This document shows, piece by piece, positions 1 to 8,691 of a DNA stretch of 64,000 nt. Numbering within the stretch: the first letter of the stretch is position 1; each line of letters opens with the position of its first letter. Origin of the DNA: Thermogutta sp039793925. Lineage in GTDB: Bacteria; Planctomycetota; Planctomycetia; Pirellulales; Thermoguttaceae. A program made the position numbers and the translations under genes. The notes under the pieces are model-generated. The model saw only the letters and a program-made list of their open reading frames with translations, was not told the origin of the DNA and searched no databases. Location of the stretch: the NCBI RefSeq assembly GCF_039793925.1, contig NZ_JBAMME010000240.1:42980-106979 (forward strand), given 5' to 3'.

Positions 1-93
1 GAGCCCTGCTTCCGAGTCCCTCCGTCAGCTTGCCGCGTTCGTCATAGCACGCGACCGCTGAACGCCCGTCCACCTTGGCAGGGACCTATTATC

Positions 94-116
94 GAAGGGG
101 CCTGCTCGTCAGGACT
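94..116 (+). repeat. Dispersed hairpin repeat, copy 1
   Basis: The segment has a CCTG arm, a CTCGT loop and a CAGG arm, giving a short stem-loop. It matches about 18 of the first 22 positions of the copy at 34112. One outer pair is mismatched (G opposite A). It lies in a non-coding stretch. The function is unknown. Confidence 0.45.
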
Positions 117-183
117 ACCGATCAACCCTGGATGAAGCATTCTTTTTAGTAGGTTAGGATAAGCGTGCCCTTGCGACCTTTCT

Positions 184-204
184 GGTGGGCATGCTCGTCA
201 CGTC
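184..204 (+). repeat. Dispersed hairpin repeat, degenerate copy 2
   Basis: This is a weaker relative of the 94-116 hairpin. It keeps a GGTGGG-like left flank, a CTCGT loop and a CACGTC right arm, but is one base shorter and has a mismatch in the stem. Membership of the family is inferred from the shared loop and flanks only. Confidence 0.3.
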
Positions 205-406
205 TGCTTGTCAACCGCGGATAATCCATTTCACTCCGTCGGAGACAATCAGCGTGCCTCCTCCGTAAGTCTTTCCCTCATGGGCAAGCAAAACTCAAAC
301 AAAAGTCGCGGTTTTGTCGCTCCCAGTGCTTGGTCGATCGCCGATTTAACCGTACAATCAACAGTGGATACGATGGCGAGTGAGCGCCGGTTCGTTCATC
401 GCGGCT

Positions 407-488
407 GCGGACGTGGTGGAACTGGCAGACACGCAGGACTTAGGATCCTGTCCCGCAAGGGGTGAGGGTTCGACTCCCTCCGTCCGCA
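407..488 (+). tRNA. tRNA-Leu (anticodon UAG)
   Basis: The sequence folds as a class II tRNA. It has a 7-bp acceptor stem (GCGGACG with CGTCCGC), a D arm, an anticodon stem CAGGA/TCCTG around loop CTTAGGA, a long variable arm and a T arm with TTCGACT. The loop gives anticodon TAG, which reads CUN leucine codons. The long variable arm agrees with leucine identity. The 3' CCA is not encoded. A bidirectional terminator follows 26 bases later, so the gene is probably a single transcription unit. Confidence 0.95.
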
Positions 489-514
489 TTGATGGATAGC
501 GACAAGTTGGGCAA

Positions 515-542
515 CAAAAAACCGCCCCGAAGGGCGGTTTTT
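515..542. terminator. Bidirectional intrinsic terminator
   Basis: An A-run precedes and a T-run follows a GC-rich stem (ACCGCCC and GGGCGGT around a short CGAA loop). The hairpin therefore has a U-tract whichever way it is transcribed. It sits between the tRNA-Leu gene and the convergent trigger factor gene and can end both. Confidence 0.85.
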
Positions 543-576
543 CCACCTTTGATGATGTGGCGGAACGCATCGCTTT

Positions 577-2178
577 TCAACTTGTGGCTTCTTCCTCCCT
601 TTCCGGGACCGGGCGAACCACCTCCATACCCAGCGCCGTTTCCTGCGCAGGTTCTTCCACCGGAAGCGGCACCTGCACCTCGGTAACTTCTGCTTCGCTG
701 ACGATCCTGTCGATCACCTTCCGCTCGACAATCGCATTGCGCAGCACGTCCCAGGCATTTTCCTGTTCGTACTCGGCACGGACCTGGCGGGGTGACCGCA
801 TGGTCATTCGGGCGATTCGCTGGATTTCGTCTTCAATATCTTGTTCCGACGCTTCGATTTTCTCTTCTTCAGCCAGCCGTTCGAGGAGGAAATGTTCCCG
901 CAACAGCCGAACGACGACCTCTCGAGCCTCCCGAGCGATGTGGTTTAACTCCCGGCGGATTTCCTCGGCCGTGTATCCCGACCGGGTCAACTCCACAGCG
1001 CGACGCCGAATCTCGCGCTCTGTCTGTCTGCGGACTAGGTCTTCCGGAAGATCGAACGGAACCACATCAAGGAGCTGATCCAGGATTTGTTTCCGCAAAT
1101 CTTCATAGACTCTCAATTCCAGGCGAGCACGGATCTGGTCTTCAAAAGATTTGCGGAACAGATCGGGTGAATCGTACCCCGCAACACGTGCGATTTCTTC
1201 AACGCTCTGCGCGGTTTGTGGCCGAAGCACCCTGTGGACCTTAAAATGCGCCTGGACGGTCTTTCCGGCCAGATTGGGATCGGCGCAACTTGCCGACACT
1301 TCAACATCGCAAAACCGGGATTCGCCGTGGCGAACACCCACCATTTTTTCGCCGAAGTCGCGGATGATCCCGTCGAGGAACGTCAGCGTCGGTCGAATTT
1401 GAATGCGTTCATCATCTGCGGAGTTAAGGACCCGTCCCTCGTGCCGCAAAGTGATTTCGCATTCGAGGTAGTCGCCCATCTCGGCCGGTCCGTCCACCTC
1501 GGCAAGCTCGGTGAACCTTTGCAGTAAATCTTGCATTGCGCGGTCAAGGTATTCGGGGGTGAGCTCGAATACCTTTCGCTGCAGTTTGAGACCACGCCAC
1601 TGCGGGAGCTCAAACTCGGGTCGCACCTCAACGGTAAATTCAAATGCGAAATCCCCTTCGTCGGGCAGCTCGACGTCGTCGGGATCCAAGTCGGGGTCAC
1701 CAATCGGGGCAAGTTTGGCCTCTTCTATCAGAGACCAGAATGAATCAAGCATCAGTCGGGATTTTACCGGCTCCTCAAGCTCACTGCGGAAGCGTTTCTC
1801 CAAAAGCCGCCGGGGTACGCGGCCCGGACGGAAGCCCGGGACACTTGCCTCGTTTCGAATCTTATCCAGTTCTTCATCGAAATAACGATCGACTTCTTCA
1901 CGCGGAATCGTGACAATGATTCTGCGCTTACAAGCCCCGACCGATTCGACGTCGTATTCGAACCTGAGCTTCGGCTTGGCCTCTTCCTGCACCGCCGTCC
2001 CAAGGGATTCCTGGGCGGCCTCACCAGAGGGACCAGCCTCTGTCTGAGGCTGATTCGCACTTAACGCATCACGTTCGGGAATGTCGGAAGCAACCATGCC
2101 TGAATCCGTTTTGGAGGAAATGTTTACGGGTGCAGACGCAGAAAGATCAGAGTGCCCTAGCCGGCCGCCAGACTCCAT
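577..2178 (-). CDS. tig: Trigger factor, ribosome-associated chaperone
   Basis: Trigger factor binds the ribosome at the exit tunnel and shields nascent chains, with peptidyl-prolyl isomerase activity. The ribosome-binding domain (about residues 70-190) carries the family signature VPGFRPGRVP. An FKBP-like domain follows (about 220-320, including FLDGIIRDFGEKMVG), then the long helical chaperone domain to about residue 500. At 533 residues it is about 100 longer than the E. coli protein. The extra length is a Glu/Ala/Gln-rich N-terminal lead of about 65 residues and an acidic tail. No Shine-Dalgarno sequence marks the start; the ATG at 2097 is an alternative that removes 27 poorly conserved residues. 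The clpP gene often found beside tig is not present. The gene converges on tRNA-Leu. Confidence 0.9.
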   Translation of the reverse strand: MESGGRLGHSDLSASAPVNISSKTDSGMVASDIPERDALSANQPQTEAGPSGEAAQESLGTAVQEEAKPKLRFEYDVESVGACKRRIIVTIPREEVDRYFDEELDKIRNEASVPGFRPGRVPRRLLEKRFRSELEEPVKSRLMLDSFWSLIEEAKLAPIGDPDLDPDDVELPDEGDFAFEFTVEVRPEFELPQWRGLKLQRKVFELTPEYLDRAMQDLLQRFTELAEVDGPAEMGDYLECEITLRHEGRVLNSADDERIQIRPTLTFLDGIIRDFGEKMVGVRHGESRFCDVEVSASCADPNLAGKTVQAHFKVHRVLRPQTAQSVEEIARVAGYDSPDLFRKSFEDQIRARLELRVYEDLRKQILDQLLDVVPFDLPEDLVRRQTEREIRRRAVELTRSGYTAEEIRRELNHIAREAREVVVRLLREHFLLERLAEEEKIEASEQDIEDEIQRIARMTMRSPRQVRAEYEQENAWDVLRNAIVERKVIDRIVSEAEVTEVQVPLPVEEPAQETALGMEVVRPVPEREEEATS

Positions 2179-2264
2179 ACCAAGACGTGTGAGTCGCCCG
2201 CAGACGATCGAGGGTGCCTGCGCCGCTTTCTATGGGGGCACTCGGCCTTCACCTAATAAAAAAG

Positions 2265-2337
2265 AGCGGGTGATGGGACTCGAACCCACGACAACGACGT
2301 TGGCAACGTCGTGCTCTACCACCTGAGCTACACCCGC
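2265..2337 (-). tRNA. tRNA-Gly (anticodon GCC)
   Basis: On the minus strand a 73-nt cloverleaf is complete. It has acceptor stem GCGGGTG/CACCCGC, a D arm with GGTGGTAGA, anticodon stem CGACG/CGTCG around loop TTGCCAA, and a T arm GTGGG-TTCGAGT-CCCAT. The anticodon GCC assigns glycine. The CCA end is not encoded. It lies between the trigger factor start and the divergent kinase gene. Confidence 0.95.
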
Positions 2338-2645
2338 ATTCTTTATTCCGGTGTTTGATTCACCTTCTCAATTGGCATTATAGGTTCGACTTGAGGCATT
2401 GCAAGAGGGTGTCCTCGGCCCCGGCCGGTGAAACATCCAGGCAGACCGTGTCCCCGCGGGAAGGCCGCATTTCGGCCGATTTGTTGCCACGTCGTAAGTT
2501 CAAAGCTAACATAAATGCTTGGAAGCTTTAAGTGAGGCTGCCTGAAGTGGGGCCGCTTTATAGGGGGGGCATTACAGTCCCAAATTGGGGCATTCGAACG
2601 TCTGGACACTGTGAGATTGCGGCTGTTTGGAACAGAGGAAGAGGT

Positions 2646-4115
2646 ATGCCGGAAATCAACGCTGAAGCACTGGCTGAGCGGGCACATGACGTGGGGCTGA
2701 TCACCGACTGGGAATTGCGTCAGATCTGGTCCGAGCTGGGGCGAAAAAGCATCAGTGTCGACGAATTCATTCAATTCCTGGTTCGGCGTGAATACCTCAC
2801 CAACTATCAGGTGGAGAAGCTCCTTAATGGAGAACGCGAGGGGTTCTTCTATGGCCCGTATAAGGTCCTCTATTTGGTTGGAGCGGGGACCTTCGCTCGA
2901 GTGTTTCGAGCCGTGCATAAAGACGATAAGTCGAACGTCGTAGCGCTCAAGGTGCTCCGCAGACGGTACAGTGACAATCCCCAGTGTTACCAGCAGTTCA
3001 TCCGTGAGGGACGGTTGGGAATGGCTCTCAAGCATCCCAACATCGTCCCCGTCTATGACGTCTGCTCGTACGACCACACGCATTTTCTTGTGATGGAATT
3101 CGTCGAAGGGCAGAATCTCCGCGAGTTTGTGAAGGTCCGCAAGAAGCTCGATCCCATTGTGGCCACCCGCATCATGGTGGACATCATGTCGGGGTTGGAC
3201 TATGCCTTTCGGCAGGGGAGCACGCATCGGGACCTCAAACTGAGCAACGTACTCATCAGCAGCGACGGGACGGCCAAGCTAGTGGATTTTGGTCTGGCGG
3301 CAGTGGACGAGTATCTTGAGGCTACTTTGCCGGAGGTTCCCGCGAATGCCAGAGCCATTGATTATGCGGCCCTTGAGAAAGCCACTGGCGTACCGCGCAA
3401 CGATCCTCGGAGCGACATCTACTTTGCCGGGTGCATGTATTACCACATGTTGACGGGTGATCCACCGCTTTCGGAAACCAAGGACCGAATGAAGCGGCTG
3501 AGCCGTTCGCGATTTTTTGAAGTGGTGCCCATTCAGGAGCGTGATCCCACGGTTCCCAAAATTGTGGCGGGGATCATCAACAAGGCTATGGCACTGGATG
3601 CCTCAGCACGCTATCAAACCCCGGCAGATATGCTTTTTGATCTCAAGCTGGCGGCGAAGCGACTGGCCCAGGGCGATACCGATGTGGACCTCCTGACGGC
3701 GAAAAAAACCAATGACGATAAGACGTCTGCCACTGTTCTGGTGGTGGAACCAAATGTCGAAATGCAGAATATACTACGGGAGGGCCTGAAGAAACTAGGA
3801 TATCGGGTCCTCATTATCTCCAATCCGCAGCGGGCCCTCGACCGGATCAAAGAGGAAAATGACGAAATCGATTGCGTTATCATCAATGCCACGGAATTGG
3901 GAGAAGCCGCAGTGACGGCTTTCAATCAAATTGGAGATGATCCGCGGACCTACCTTATCCCCGCTATCCTGCTTCTTGACGAGCCCCAGCGCGACATGCT
4001 GGCCATGACAAATCGCGCCGACCACCGCCGGGTGGTATCGCTTCCCGTCACGATGAAGCAGCTTCGTGCCCTCGTTACAGAGTTGGTGGACAGGCAGCGC
4101 GACCTGGCCAGGTAG
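2646..4115 (+). CDS. Ser/Thr protein kinase fused to a degenerate receiver domain
   Basis: This is a 489-residue Hanks-type kinase. The ATG at 2646 follows a strong purine-rich site (AGAGGAAGAGG), so the longer frame from 2532 is not used. Residues 1-65 form a helical module common in front of planctomycete kinases. The kinase domain starts near residue 72, with glycine loop GAGTFARV, Lys102, catalytic HRDLKLSN (Asp196) and DFG (Asp214), so it should be active. After about residue 360 comes a fold like a response-regulator receiver (ATVLVVEPN onward). Its acidic pair is reduced to VVEPN, and the phospho-acceptor site reads IINATEL with Asn instead of Asp. Phosphotransfer to this domain is therefore unlikely, and I infer a binding or regulatory role. 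No transmembrane helix is seen, so it is cytoplasmic. The substrate is unknown. Confidence 0.88.
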   Translation: MPEINAEALAERAHDVGLITDWELRQIWSELGRKSISVDEFIQFLVRREYLTNYQVEKLLNGEREGFFYGPYKVLYLVGAGTFARVFRAVHKDDKSNVVALKVLRRRYSDNPQCYQQFIREGRLGMALKHPNIVPVYDVCSYDHTHFLVMEFVEGQNLREFVKVRKKLDPIVATRIMVDIMSGLDYAFRQGSTHRDLKLSNVLISSDGTAKLVDFGLAAVDEYLEATLPEVPANARAIDYAALEKATGVPRNDPRSDIYFAGCMYYHMLTGDPPLSETKDRMKRLSRSRFFEVVPIQERDPTVPKIVAGIINKAMALDASARYQTPADMLFDLKLAAKRLAQGDTDVDLLTAKKTNDDKTSATVLVVEPNVEMQNILREGLKKLGYRVLIISNPQRALDRIKEENDEIDCVIINATELGEAAVTAFNQIGDDPRTYLIPAILLLDEPQRDMLAMTNRADHRRVVSLPVTMKQLRALVTELVDRQRDLAR

Positions 4116-4226
4116 CGATTGCGTTGGGCGTACGGACCACGTAAGCGGGCCCGTTGATTAAGCCCGGACCAATCTAAAAGTGCTGAAACCGCAAGTTGGA
4201 ATCGGGCAAAAGGGACTTTCGGCAAG

Positions 4227-4250
4227 AAAAAACCCGGCCGTGTGCCGGGG
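4227..4250 (-). terminator. Intrinsic terminator of the RR-rich protein gene
   Basis: Read on the minus strand, a CCCGGC/GCCGGG stem is followed by a run of six T. It lies 34 bases past the stop codon of the gene ending at 4284. On the plus strand the hairpin is followed by CCAAAAATT, so it serves the minus-strand gene. Confidence 0.75.
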
Positions 4251-4283
4251 CCAAAAATTAATTTTTAAAGGCTTGTGTTCACA

Positions 4284-5069
4284 TCAATTCTGAGTCGGTA
4301 ACTGAGGGCTAGTAACATCGGCATTGCCCTCAACGCAGGTGGATGGCTCTTCTGGAGATTTGGAGCACGTTGGCATTTTGGAATCATCTTCCATGGCGCC
4401 TCCACCATCACCGGCAGAAGAGGCCACCGTCGCGATCGGAGCAGTGGTACTTAGTGCCGATGGAGTATCAGGCTCTTCCGGACTGCCCTCAGAAGCACGA
4501 GTGGGTTGGACCGGTGGCCGCGGGCGCTTTTCGTACCCAAGTTTTTTGAGCACCTCGAGAATTTCGCTGCAAGTGGGAAACATCCTTCCGCTGGCCCGTT
4601 TGTATTCGTCGAGGGCCCGCATGAACTCGATTTCTTCCGGGGTGTAATCTCGCTCGCAGGTGGTGGGGTCGATCTGGCGCCTGCGAGGAACTTTCGCACG
4701 ACGTTCCAGTTGCCGCCGCTCCACGGGAACAGGGATGTTCTGCTGACGGCGATCCGTGCCGCTTCGCCGATCGGGCAATCGACGCCGATCGATGGTCACG
4801 ATCATCGGATCGCTCGGGGATTGATCCGAGGTTGTTTCGGGCTGTGCCGTGACCCCGTGACTTTTTGGCGTGGAACTGCTCGTAGCAGGTGGTTGTTCCG
4901 TGGGATCGTCCGCTTTGGTGGGGCCGGGACCTGATTTGCGTTTTCTGGAGGAAGAGACAACTTCAGAACTCGACTGCGTCTTGTTGGCTGTAGTTCGCTT
5001 GACAGATGGGCTCTTTTTCCCAATGGTTTTTCGCGCCTTCGAATCCTTCGAATGCTTTGTCTTGACCAC
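4284..5069 (-). CDS. Hypothetical planctomycete protein with RR-repeat disordered region
   Basis: I do not recognise a characterised family. The start is set at a GTG (5069) because AAGGAGG lies 7 bases before it; the longer frame to 5162 has no such site. The 261-residue product begins with a Lys/Ser/Thr-rich disordered tract. A run of charged arginine pairs follows (IDRRRLPDRRSGTDRRQ, then VERRQLERR). Next is a compact conserved-looking segment (YTPEEIEFMRALDEYKRASGR to LEVLKKLGYEK) that resembles a small helical DNA- or protein-binding module. The C-terminus is Pro/Ser/Glu-rich and acidic. There is no signal peptide or membrane helix. A basic N-terminus with a helical core could suit nucleoid association, but this is speculation. 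Confidence 0.75.
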   Translation of the reverse strand: MVKTKHSKDSKARKTIGKKSPSVKRTTANKTQSSSEVVSSSRKRKSGPGPTKADDPTEQPPATSSSTPKSHGVTAQPETTSDQSPSDPMIVTIDRRRLPDRRSGTDRRQQNIPVPVERRQLERRAKVPRRRQIDPTTCERDYTPEEIEFMRALDEYKRASGRMFPTCSEILEVLKKLGYEKRPRPPVQPTRASEGSPEEPDTPSALSTTAPIATVASSAGDGGGAMEDDSKMPTCSKSPEEPSTCVEGNADVTSPQLPTQN

Positions 5070-5604
5070 TGTTGCGACCTCCTTAACTCGGATTCTTGTG
5101 TGGAAAGACTCAAGTTGCCGCAAGATGGTTGACAACAAATGCAGTACAAATTCAGAACTCAAACAGCGGCACCGTCAGTAGTCTGTCCTTCAGCGGCCCT
5201 GCACCGGTCCGGAAGTGAGTTCTCGCTGGTCACAGGGGCAGATCGGGCGGGCCAAAACTGGGATGGCTGGCCGGCATGTTCGTGCTCGGCCAAAAACGGA
5301 AGGGTTAAAAAGGCAACCGCCGCGCGGTGCCGCTCTGTCGCGGCCGCTGCCTCTCATCGGGCCTGGCAAAGTTTTCCGTCAGGGAAATATAACACACAGG
5401 CGTTGAGTGTGCGGAACGGGAAAAGCCTGACGGCTGTTTTTCTGGTCGGGACTTGCCCACAAACTCTTCCGAACGCGAAAAGTCAGCACCGCTCACACAA
5501 CCGGATCGGCCTGGATCGGATGCAGCGAAAAACTTTCCAATGAAGCGGGGCGGCTCACGGCGCAAATGGACCGCAGACTACTGGGTACGTCGCAGAAAGT
5601 GCAA
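5070..5604. other. Intergenic region without a supported gene
   Basis: This is about 530 bases between the RR-rich protein gene and the terminator of the lipoprotein gene. Overlapping short frames on both strands are interrupted, lack ribosome binding sites and resemble no protein I know. The right part may hold sequence upstream of the RR-rich protein gene. I see no tRNA, riboswitch or repeat. Confidence 0.45.
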
Positions 5605-5640
5605 ACAAAAAAGGGCGGCCATCCAGATGACGACCGCCCC
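5605..5640 (-). terminator. Intrinsic terminator after lipoprotein gene
   Basis: On the minus strand, GGGCGGTCG... pairs with ...GGCCGCCC and a run of six T follows. It lies about 43 bases past the stop at 5683 and would end the DUF1559/lipoprotein transcript. Confidence 0.8.
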
Positions 5641-5682
5641 ACAACTGCTCTTGGCGTGCAATACTTTTGATGCCAATTCACC

Positions 5683-6141
5683 TCATGGAGATGTGGTGAG
5701 ATCCAAGTTGATCTCGTTGGATCCAGGTTTGACTTCCCGGACGAGCGTGGTGTTCGTATTGTACTTGGCGGGGATTTTTTCTTGGAAAACAGGTGCGCGG
5801 CTGCTATCCTCCCCGCCGTACTGGTATGAGGGGTCATCCGAAGAAACGGCGCCAGCTCCCGTTTGGGTCGGAGGTTGGGACCTTACGGAAACTTTATGTT
5901 GTCCCACTACCGCGCCCTTTCCGAGCTGACAGGCCAGCTCGTACTCGCCATTGGCGTTTGTGACGCCGGTCGAGGCAGGGCCGCCCGCAACCGGTGTAAA
6001 CGTCACAATGGCATTGGCCAGCGGTTGACCATCCAGCGTCACTTTGCCCTTGACCGAGGCCAGTCGGGGACCTTTAGCCCCGCACCCTGCAAGGAAGAGC
6101 ATCGTTAGGACGCACGCCGTTGTCCACGCGAATCGCGCCAT
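5683..6141 (-). CDS. Small lipoprotein with transthyretin-like/carboxypeptidase regulatory domain
   Basis: The 152-residue protein starts at the ATG at 6141, preceded by GGGAGG. It has a short basic n-region, a hydrophobic core and a lipobox ending LAGCG, so it should be acylated and membrane-anchored on the outside. The mature part opens with VKGKVTLDGQPLANAIVTFTP, the pattern of a transthyretin-like beta-sandwich. It has an ANGEYEL turn and a polar tail. Planctomycetes often carry such a gene just downstream of a DUF1559 pseudopilin-like gene, as here (89-base gap, same strand, shared terminator). A structural or binding role beside the DUF1559 protein is inferred from that pairing. Confidence 0.85.
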   Translation of the reverse strand: MARFAWTTACVLTMLFLAGCGAKGPRLASVKGKVTLDGQPLANAIVTFTPVAGGPASTGVTNANGEYELACQLGKGAVVGQHKVSVRSQPPTQTGAGAVSSDDPSYQYGGEDSSRAPVFQEKIPAKYNTNTTLVREVKPGSNEINLDLTTSP

Positions 6142-6230
6142 AAGAATGACCTCCCAGAAACTGAAAATCTCCTCATCCCACGTACCCGGGGAAAAGTTCG
6201 AGAATACTTCCCCTGTGGCGACGGCCCCCA

Positions 6231-7292
6231 TCACGGTACCGCGACGGCCTCTCCACCGCCGCAACTGCCCAGCGCTCCCCAAACACCCCAGGGCGATGGC
6301 CGATTGCCTGGATCAGGCACGTCATCGATGGCCTGATTCCCCACGTCGATCGTCTGGCTGATGAATCGCACCGCGCCATCTGCCATGGCGACGTTCACTC
6401 CACCGGGATGGTAGCTGGAGGCCGTTCCCATATGTTCGTTACCATCGACGCTTCCCCAGTGACAGCTTGGGCCGTTCGGGGCCACCATGGTAGCAAAACC
6501 GCAGAAATAGGGCCGACCATCCCAGGCCCGACCACCCGTTGGCCGAAAGTCGGCACGCACCGGCGGTGTGATCTTTTTCGGATTAGTAGGATCGATTCGA
6601 GCCAAGCAGGCGGCTGGGTTCCAGGATTGCATGAGTAATGCCACGCCACCCAACACGTCGTCCGGGTAACCACCCGCTACCATCTCGCCCAGCATCACCG
6701 TGTTGGAAGTTCCGTCGGTGACGTACTCCGTGCCGATCCAGCGTTCACACTGGAAAATTCCTCGATTCTGGCGATAGTTCTGGTCCGGCCGAAAATGATT
6801 CTGATGGTAGTCGTCCCCCACACATGCCTTGTAATTCAACCGTGCCGGGCTCTCCGCACGGTTGGGGATGGGCTGATCGGAAGGGCAGGTGTAGCTTGCT
6901 ATGTCTTTCCGCCACCAATCACGGACAAACGGTCCCCAAGTGGGATGGTTGGGGTCAGTGGTCCAAGGCTCGGGCAGCATCGCCGGAGATTTTGCTTGTG
7001 TCATGATCGCGTCGTAGAGAGGCTTTTCTTCAATGTACGGGAGGATCATCATCGACCAGGCGTAATAGCGACCACGGCAGGTGCGAACACCAAGAGCTGG
7101 GAAGACTTTGTACGTATCGTGGTAGTTGTGAATTCCCAACGCAACCTGCTTCATATTGTTAGTGCACTGGCTTCTGCGGGCTGCTTCTCTCGCCGCCTGC
7201 ACGGCGGGCAAAAGCAGGGCGATTAAAATTCCAATAATGGCAATGACTACTAATAGTTCCACGAGTGTGAATGCGGATCTCCTGTTCCTCAT
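6231..7292 (-). CDS. DUF1559 protein with type IV pilin-like N-terminus
   Basis: The 353-residue product starts at the ATG at 7292, with GGAGG upstream; the in-frame ATG 12 codons earlier lacks such a site. The N-terminus RRSAFTLVELLVVIAIIGIL is a class III signal (prepilin peptidase/methylation type). The planctomycete extension AVQAAREAARRSQC follows. The C-terminal part has the DUF1559 motif ending in AMADGAVRFIS (H-x9-DG type). These proteins occur in large paralogous families in this phylum and are thought to be secreted, pseudopilin-like components of unknown function. The gene heads a two-gene operon with the downstream lipoprotein. A candidate promoter lies about 50 bases upstream. 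Confidence 0.92.
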   Translation of the reverse strand: MRNRRSAFTLVELLVVIAIIGILIALLLPAVQAAREAARRSQCTNNMKQVALGIHNYHDTYKVFPALGVRTCRGRYYAWSMMILPYIEEKPLYDAIMTQAKSPAMLPEPWTTDPNHPTWGPFVRDWWRKDIASYTCPSDQPIPNRAESPARLNYKACVGDDYHQNHFRPDQNYRQNRGIFQCERWIGTEYVTDGTSNTVMLGEMVAGGYPDDVLGGVALLMQSWNPAACLARIDPTNPKKITPPVRADFRPTGGRAWDGRPYFCGFATMVAPNGPSCHWGSVDGNEHMGTASSYHPGGVNVAMADGAVRFISQTIDVGNQAIDDVPDPGNRPSPWGVWGALGSCGGGEAVAVP

Positions 7293-7348
7293 GATTGGTC
7301 CTCCAATTACCTCGAAATGATTTAACACAATGCGAACGTAAATTCGTC

Positions 7349-7376
7349 AATGTAGCAAAGTCGTCGCGCTTTGCAA
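7349..7376 (-). promoter_or_regulatory. Candidate sigma-70 promoter for the DUF1559 operon
   Basis: On the minus strand, TTGCAA and TACATT are separated by 16 bases, each matching 4 of 6 consensus positions. The predicted start lies about 50 bases before the DUF1559 ATG. This is a pattern match only. Confidence 0.4.
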
Positions 7377-7564
7377 GTTCACAATTTATTCTGTTTTGGC
7401 GCTTCGTAGCCCGCAACAATTTTGCAAGACTGGGCTCGCTGACATTCGCCCTGCCCGACATGAGAAGAGGAACAACATCTCGCACCGAGCCCGTTTATAC
7501 CACTATGGAGTGGTAGAGTCTAACCAATGAGTAGCATATACGTTTTTCTCAGTCGTTGGCTTTG

Positions 7565-7592
7565 TTGACTTCTTGAAAAACGTAGTTATAAA
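7565..7592 (+). promoter_or_regulatory. Strong sigma-70-type promoter for the PEP-CTERM gene
   Basis: TTGACT and TATAAA are separated by 16 bases and match consensus at 5 of 6 positions each. They lie in an AT-rich patch that stands out from the GC-rich surroundings. Transcription would begin near 7600, giving a leader of about 75 bases before the ATG at 7677. Confidence 0.65.
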
Positions 7593-7676
7593 TAAGGTGA
7601 CCTTGCAGGTTTGAGGGATTGCGCTGAAATTGTGCGATGTGCCTGGTGGGTCGCCTGTCTGCAGAGGAGTTGCATC

Positions 7677-8423
7677 ATGCGGTGGTCGATTCTGGGCGCG
7701 GTTGTGGCAGCTCTTGCGGCGTCAGGGCTCGTTTGGGCAAGTCCTTTTGAATGGGCCCCGGAAGAATATCAGCCGTGGTCGAGCGGTTTTCCATATCAAC
7801 GCAACGTTGATCTTACGTTTGACGTCTCTCCAGTTGATCCACCCGGTCCCAGTGGCTCTGGAATTCCGGGTGCCCACTACGAGGGCTCAGCCGACGCCTG
7901 GCTTTCGGCGAGTGATTTTGTCACTTTCTCCGGTTCATTCCAGTGGTACAGTTCAGTCGCTGGCTTACCTTTGACCGGTCTGGTTGGCATCGACAACCGA
8001 GGAGGGGTTGCGCCACGTAATGGCCAGATGGTCATCCATTTGGACAACATTCCCTCGCTTACTGGCCAAAAGCGGATCTGGATTGAATGGGACTATGTCG
8101 TGTCCGCGCAGAATATCCCATCGAGTTTCTTTATTGCGGATTCGCTCGGTCATTTGCCTGCTCAGCAATGGGTGAGTCAGGCGCGCCAAGTCAACGGTGT
8201 GTGGCGACAGAATTTGTGGTTCCAATTGGAGCCGAATCCCCTGTGGGAGGAAATTACTCTGGTGTTGCCCTTTGTACCCGTCGGGCAGTACTTTCTCGTC
8301 GATCGATTCCACGTGGCGACGGAATGCATTCCTGAGCCGGCCTCTGTGACTTTAGCATTACTGGGGGCATTTGGCCTTATCTGGGCTGGCCGAAAACGCA
8401 GCAAGACGGCGTTGCAAAATTAA
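7677..8423 (+). CDS. PEP-CTERM sorted extracellular protein
   Basis: The 248-residue protein begins at the ATG at 7677 (GAGGAG upstream) with a signal peptide ending near VWAS. The middle is rich in Trp, Pro and beta-strand patterns and has no known catalytic motif. The C-terminus shows the tripartite sorting signal: IPEPASV, a hydrophobic stretch (TLALLGAFGLIWA) and a basic GRKRSK end. In known systems an exosortase recognises this tail and anchors or releases the protein at the surface, often with exopolysaccharide. No exosortase gene lies in the window. A strong promoter and a terminator make this a monocistronic unit. The ligand and function are unknown. Confidence 0.88.
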   Translation: MRWSILGAVVAALAASGLVWASPFEWAPEEYQPWSSGFPYQRNVDLTFDVSPVDPPGPSGSGIPGAHYEGSADAWLSASDFVTFSGSFQWYSSVAGLPLTGLVGIDNRGGVAPRNGQMVIHLDNIPSLTGQKRIWIEWDYVVSAQNIPSSFFIADSLGHLPAQQWVSQARQVNGVWRQNLWFQLEPNPLWEEITLVLPFVPVGQYFLVDRFHVATECIPEPASVTLALLGAFGLIWAGRKRSKTALQN

Positions 8424-8459
8424 ACTCTGTTCGCCGTCGAAATTGAGTGGTCTGCAGCA

Positions 8460-8486
8460 CCCCGCCTTCGACGCGGGGTTTTCTTT
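8460..8486 (+). terminator. Intrinsic terminator after the PEP-CTERM gene
   Basis: A perfect 6-bp stem (CCCCGC/GCGGGG) with a CTTCGAC loop is followed by TTTTCTTTTT. It lies 37 bases past the stop codon. Confidence 0.85.
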
Positions 8487-8691
8487 TTGGGACGACAGGC
8501 ACGCAGGATGTCCCCGACCCATGCTGGACAGCCGGGAGGACCTGCGTCAAAATAACGGCGGCCTGGACTTCGCGACTGTTTGGCTCGACCTTGCAACCTG
8601 AGATTGGGAAACGGGCGGGCCGGATGGTCCTCGCCCCCTGCCCGGTTGTACCCAAGTTCTGTTGTGATGCTGGTTCGTGGGAGGCTCGCCG

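Larger units (their letters stand above)
1..406. other. Non-coding left edge
   Basis: I see no convincing gene here. Short open frames lack a ribosome binding site and recognisable protein character. The stretch holds two imperfect hairpins (near 94-116 and 184-204) that resemble the pair at 34112-34188. The remainder is presumably the leader and promoter region of the tRNA-Leu gene. Confidence 0.5.

Noticed and set aside
2343..3227. A 294-residue minus-strand frame over the kinase
   Set aside because: It is antisense to the kinase catalytic motifs and has no start signal or protein character.
5453..5929. A 158-residue plus-strand frame upstream of the lipoprotein gene
   Set aside because: It crosses the terminator hairpin at 5605-5640 and runs antisense into the lipoprotein gene.
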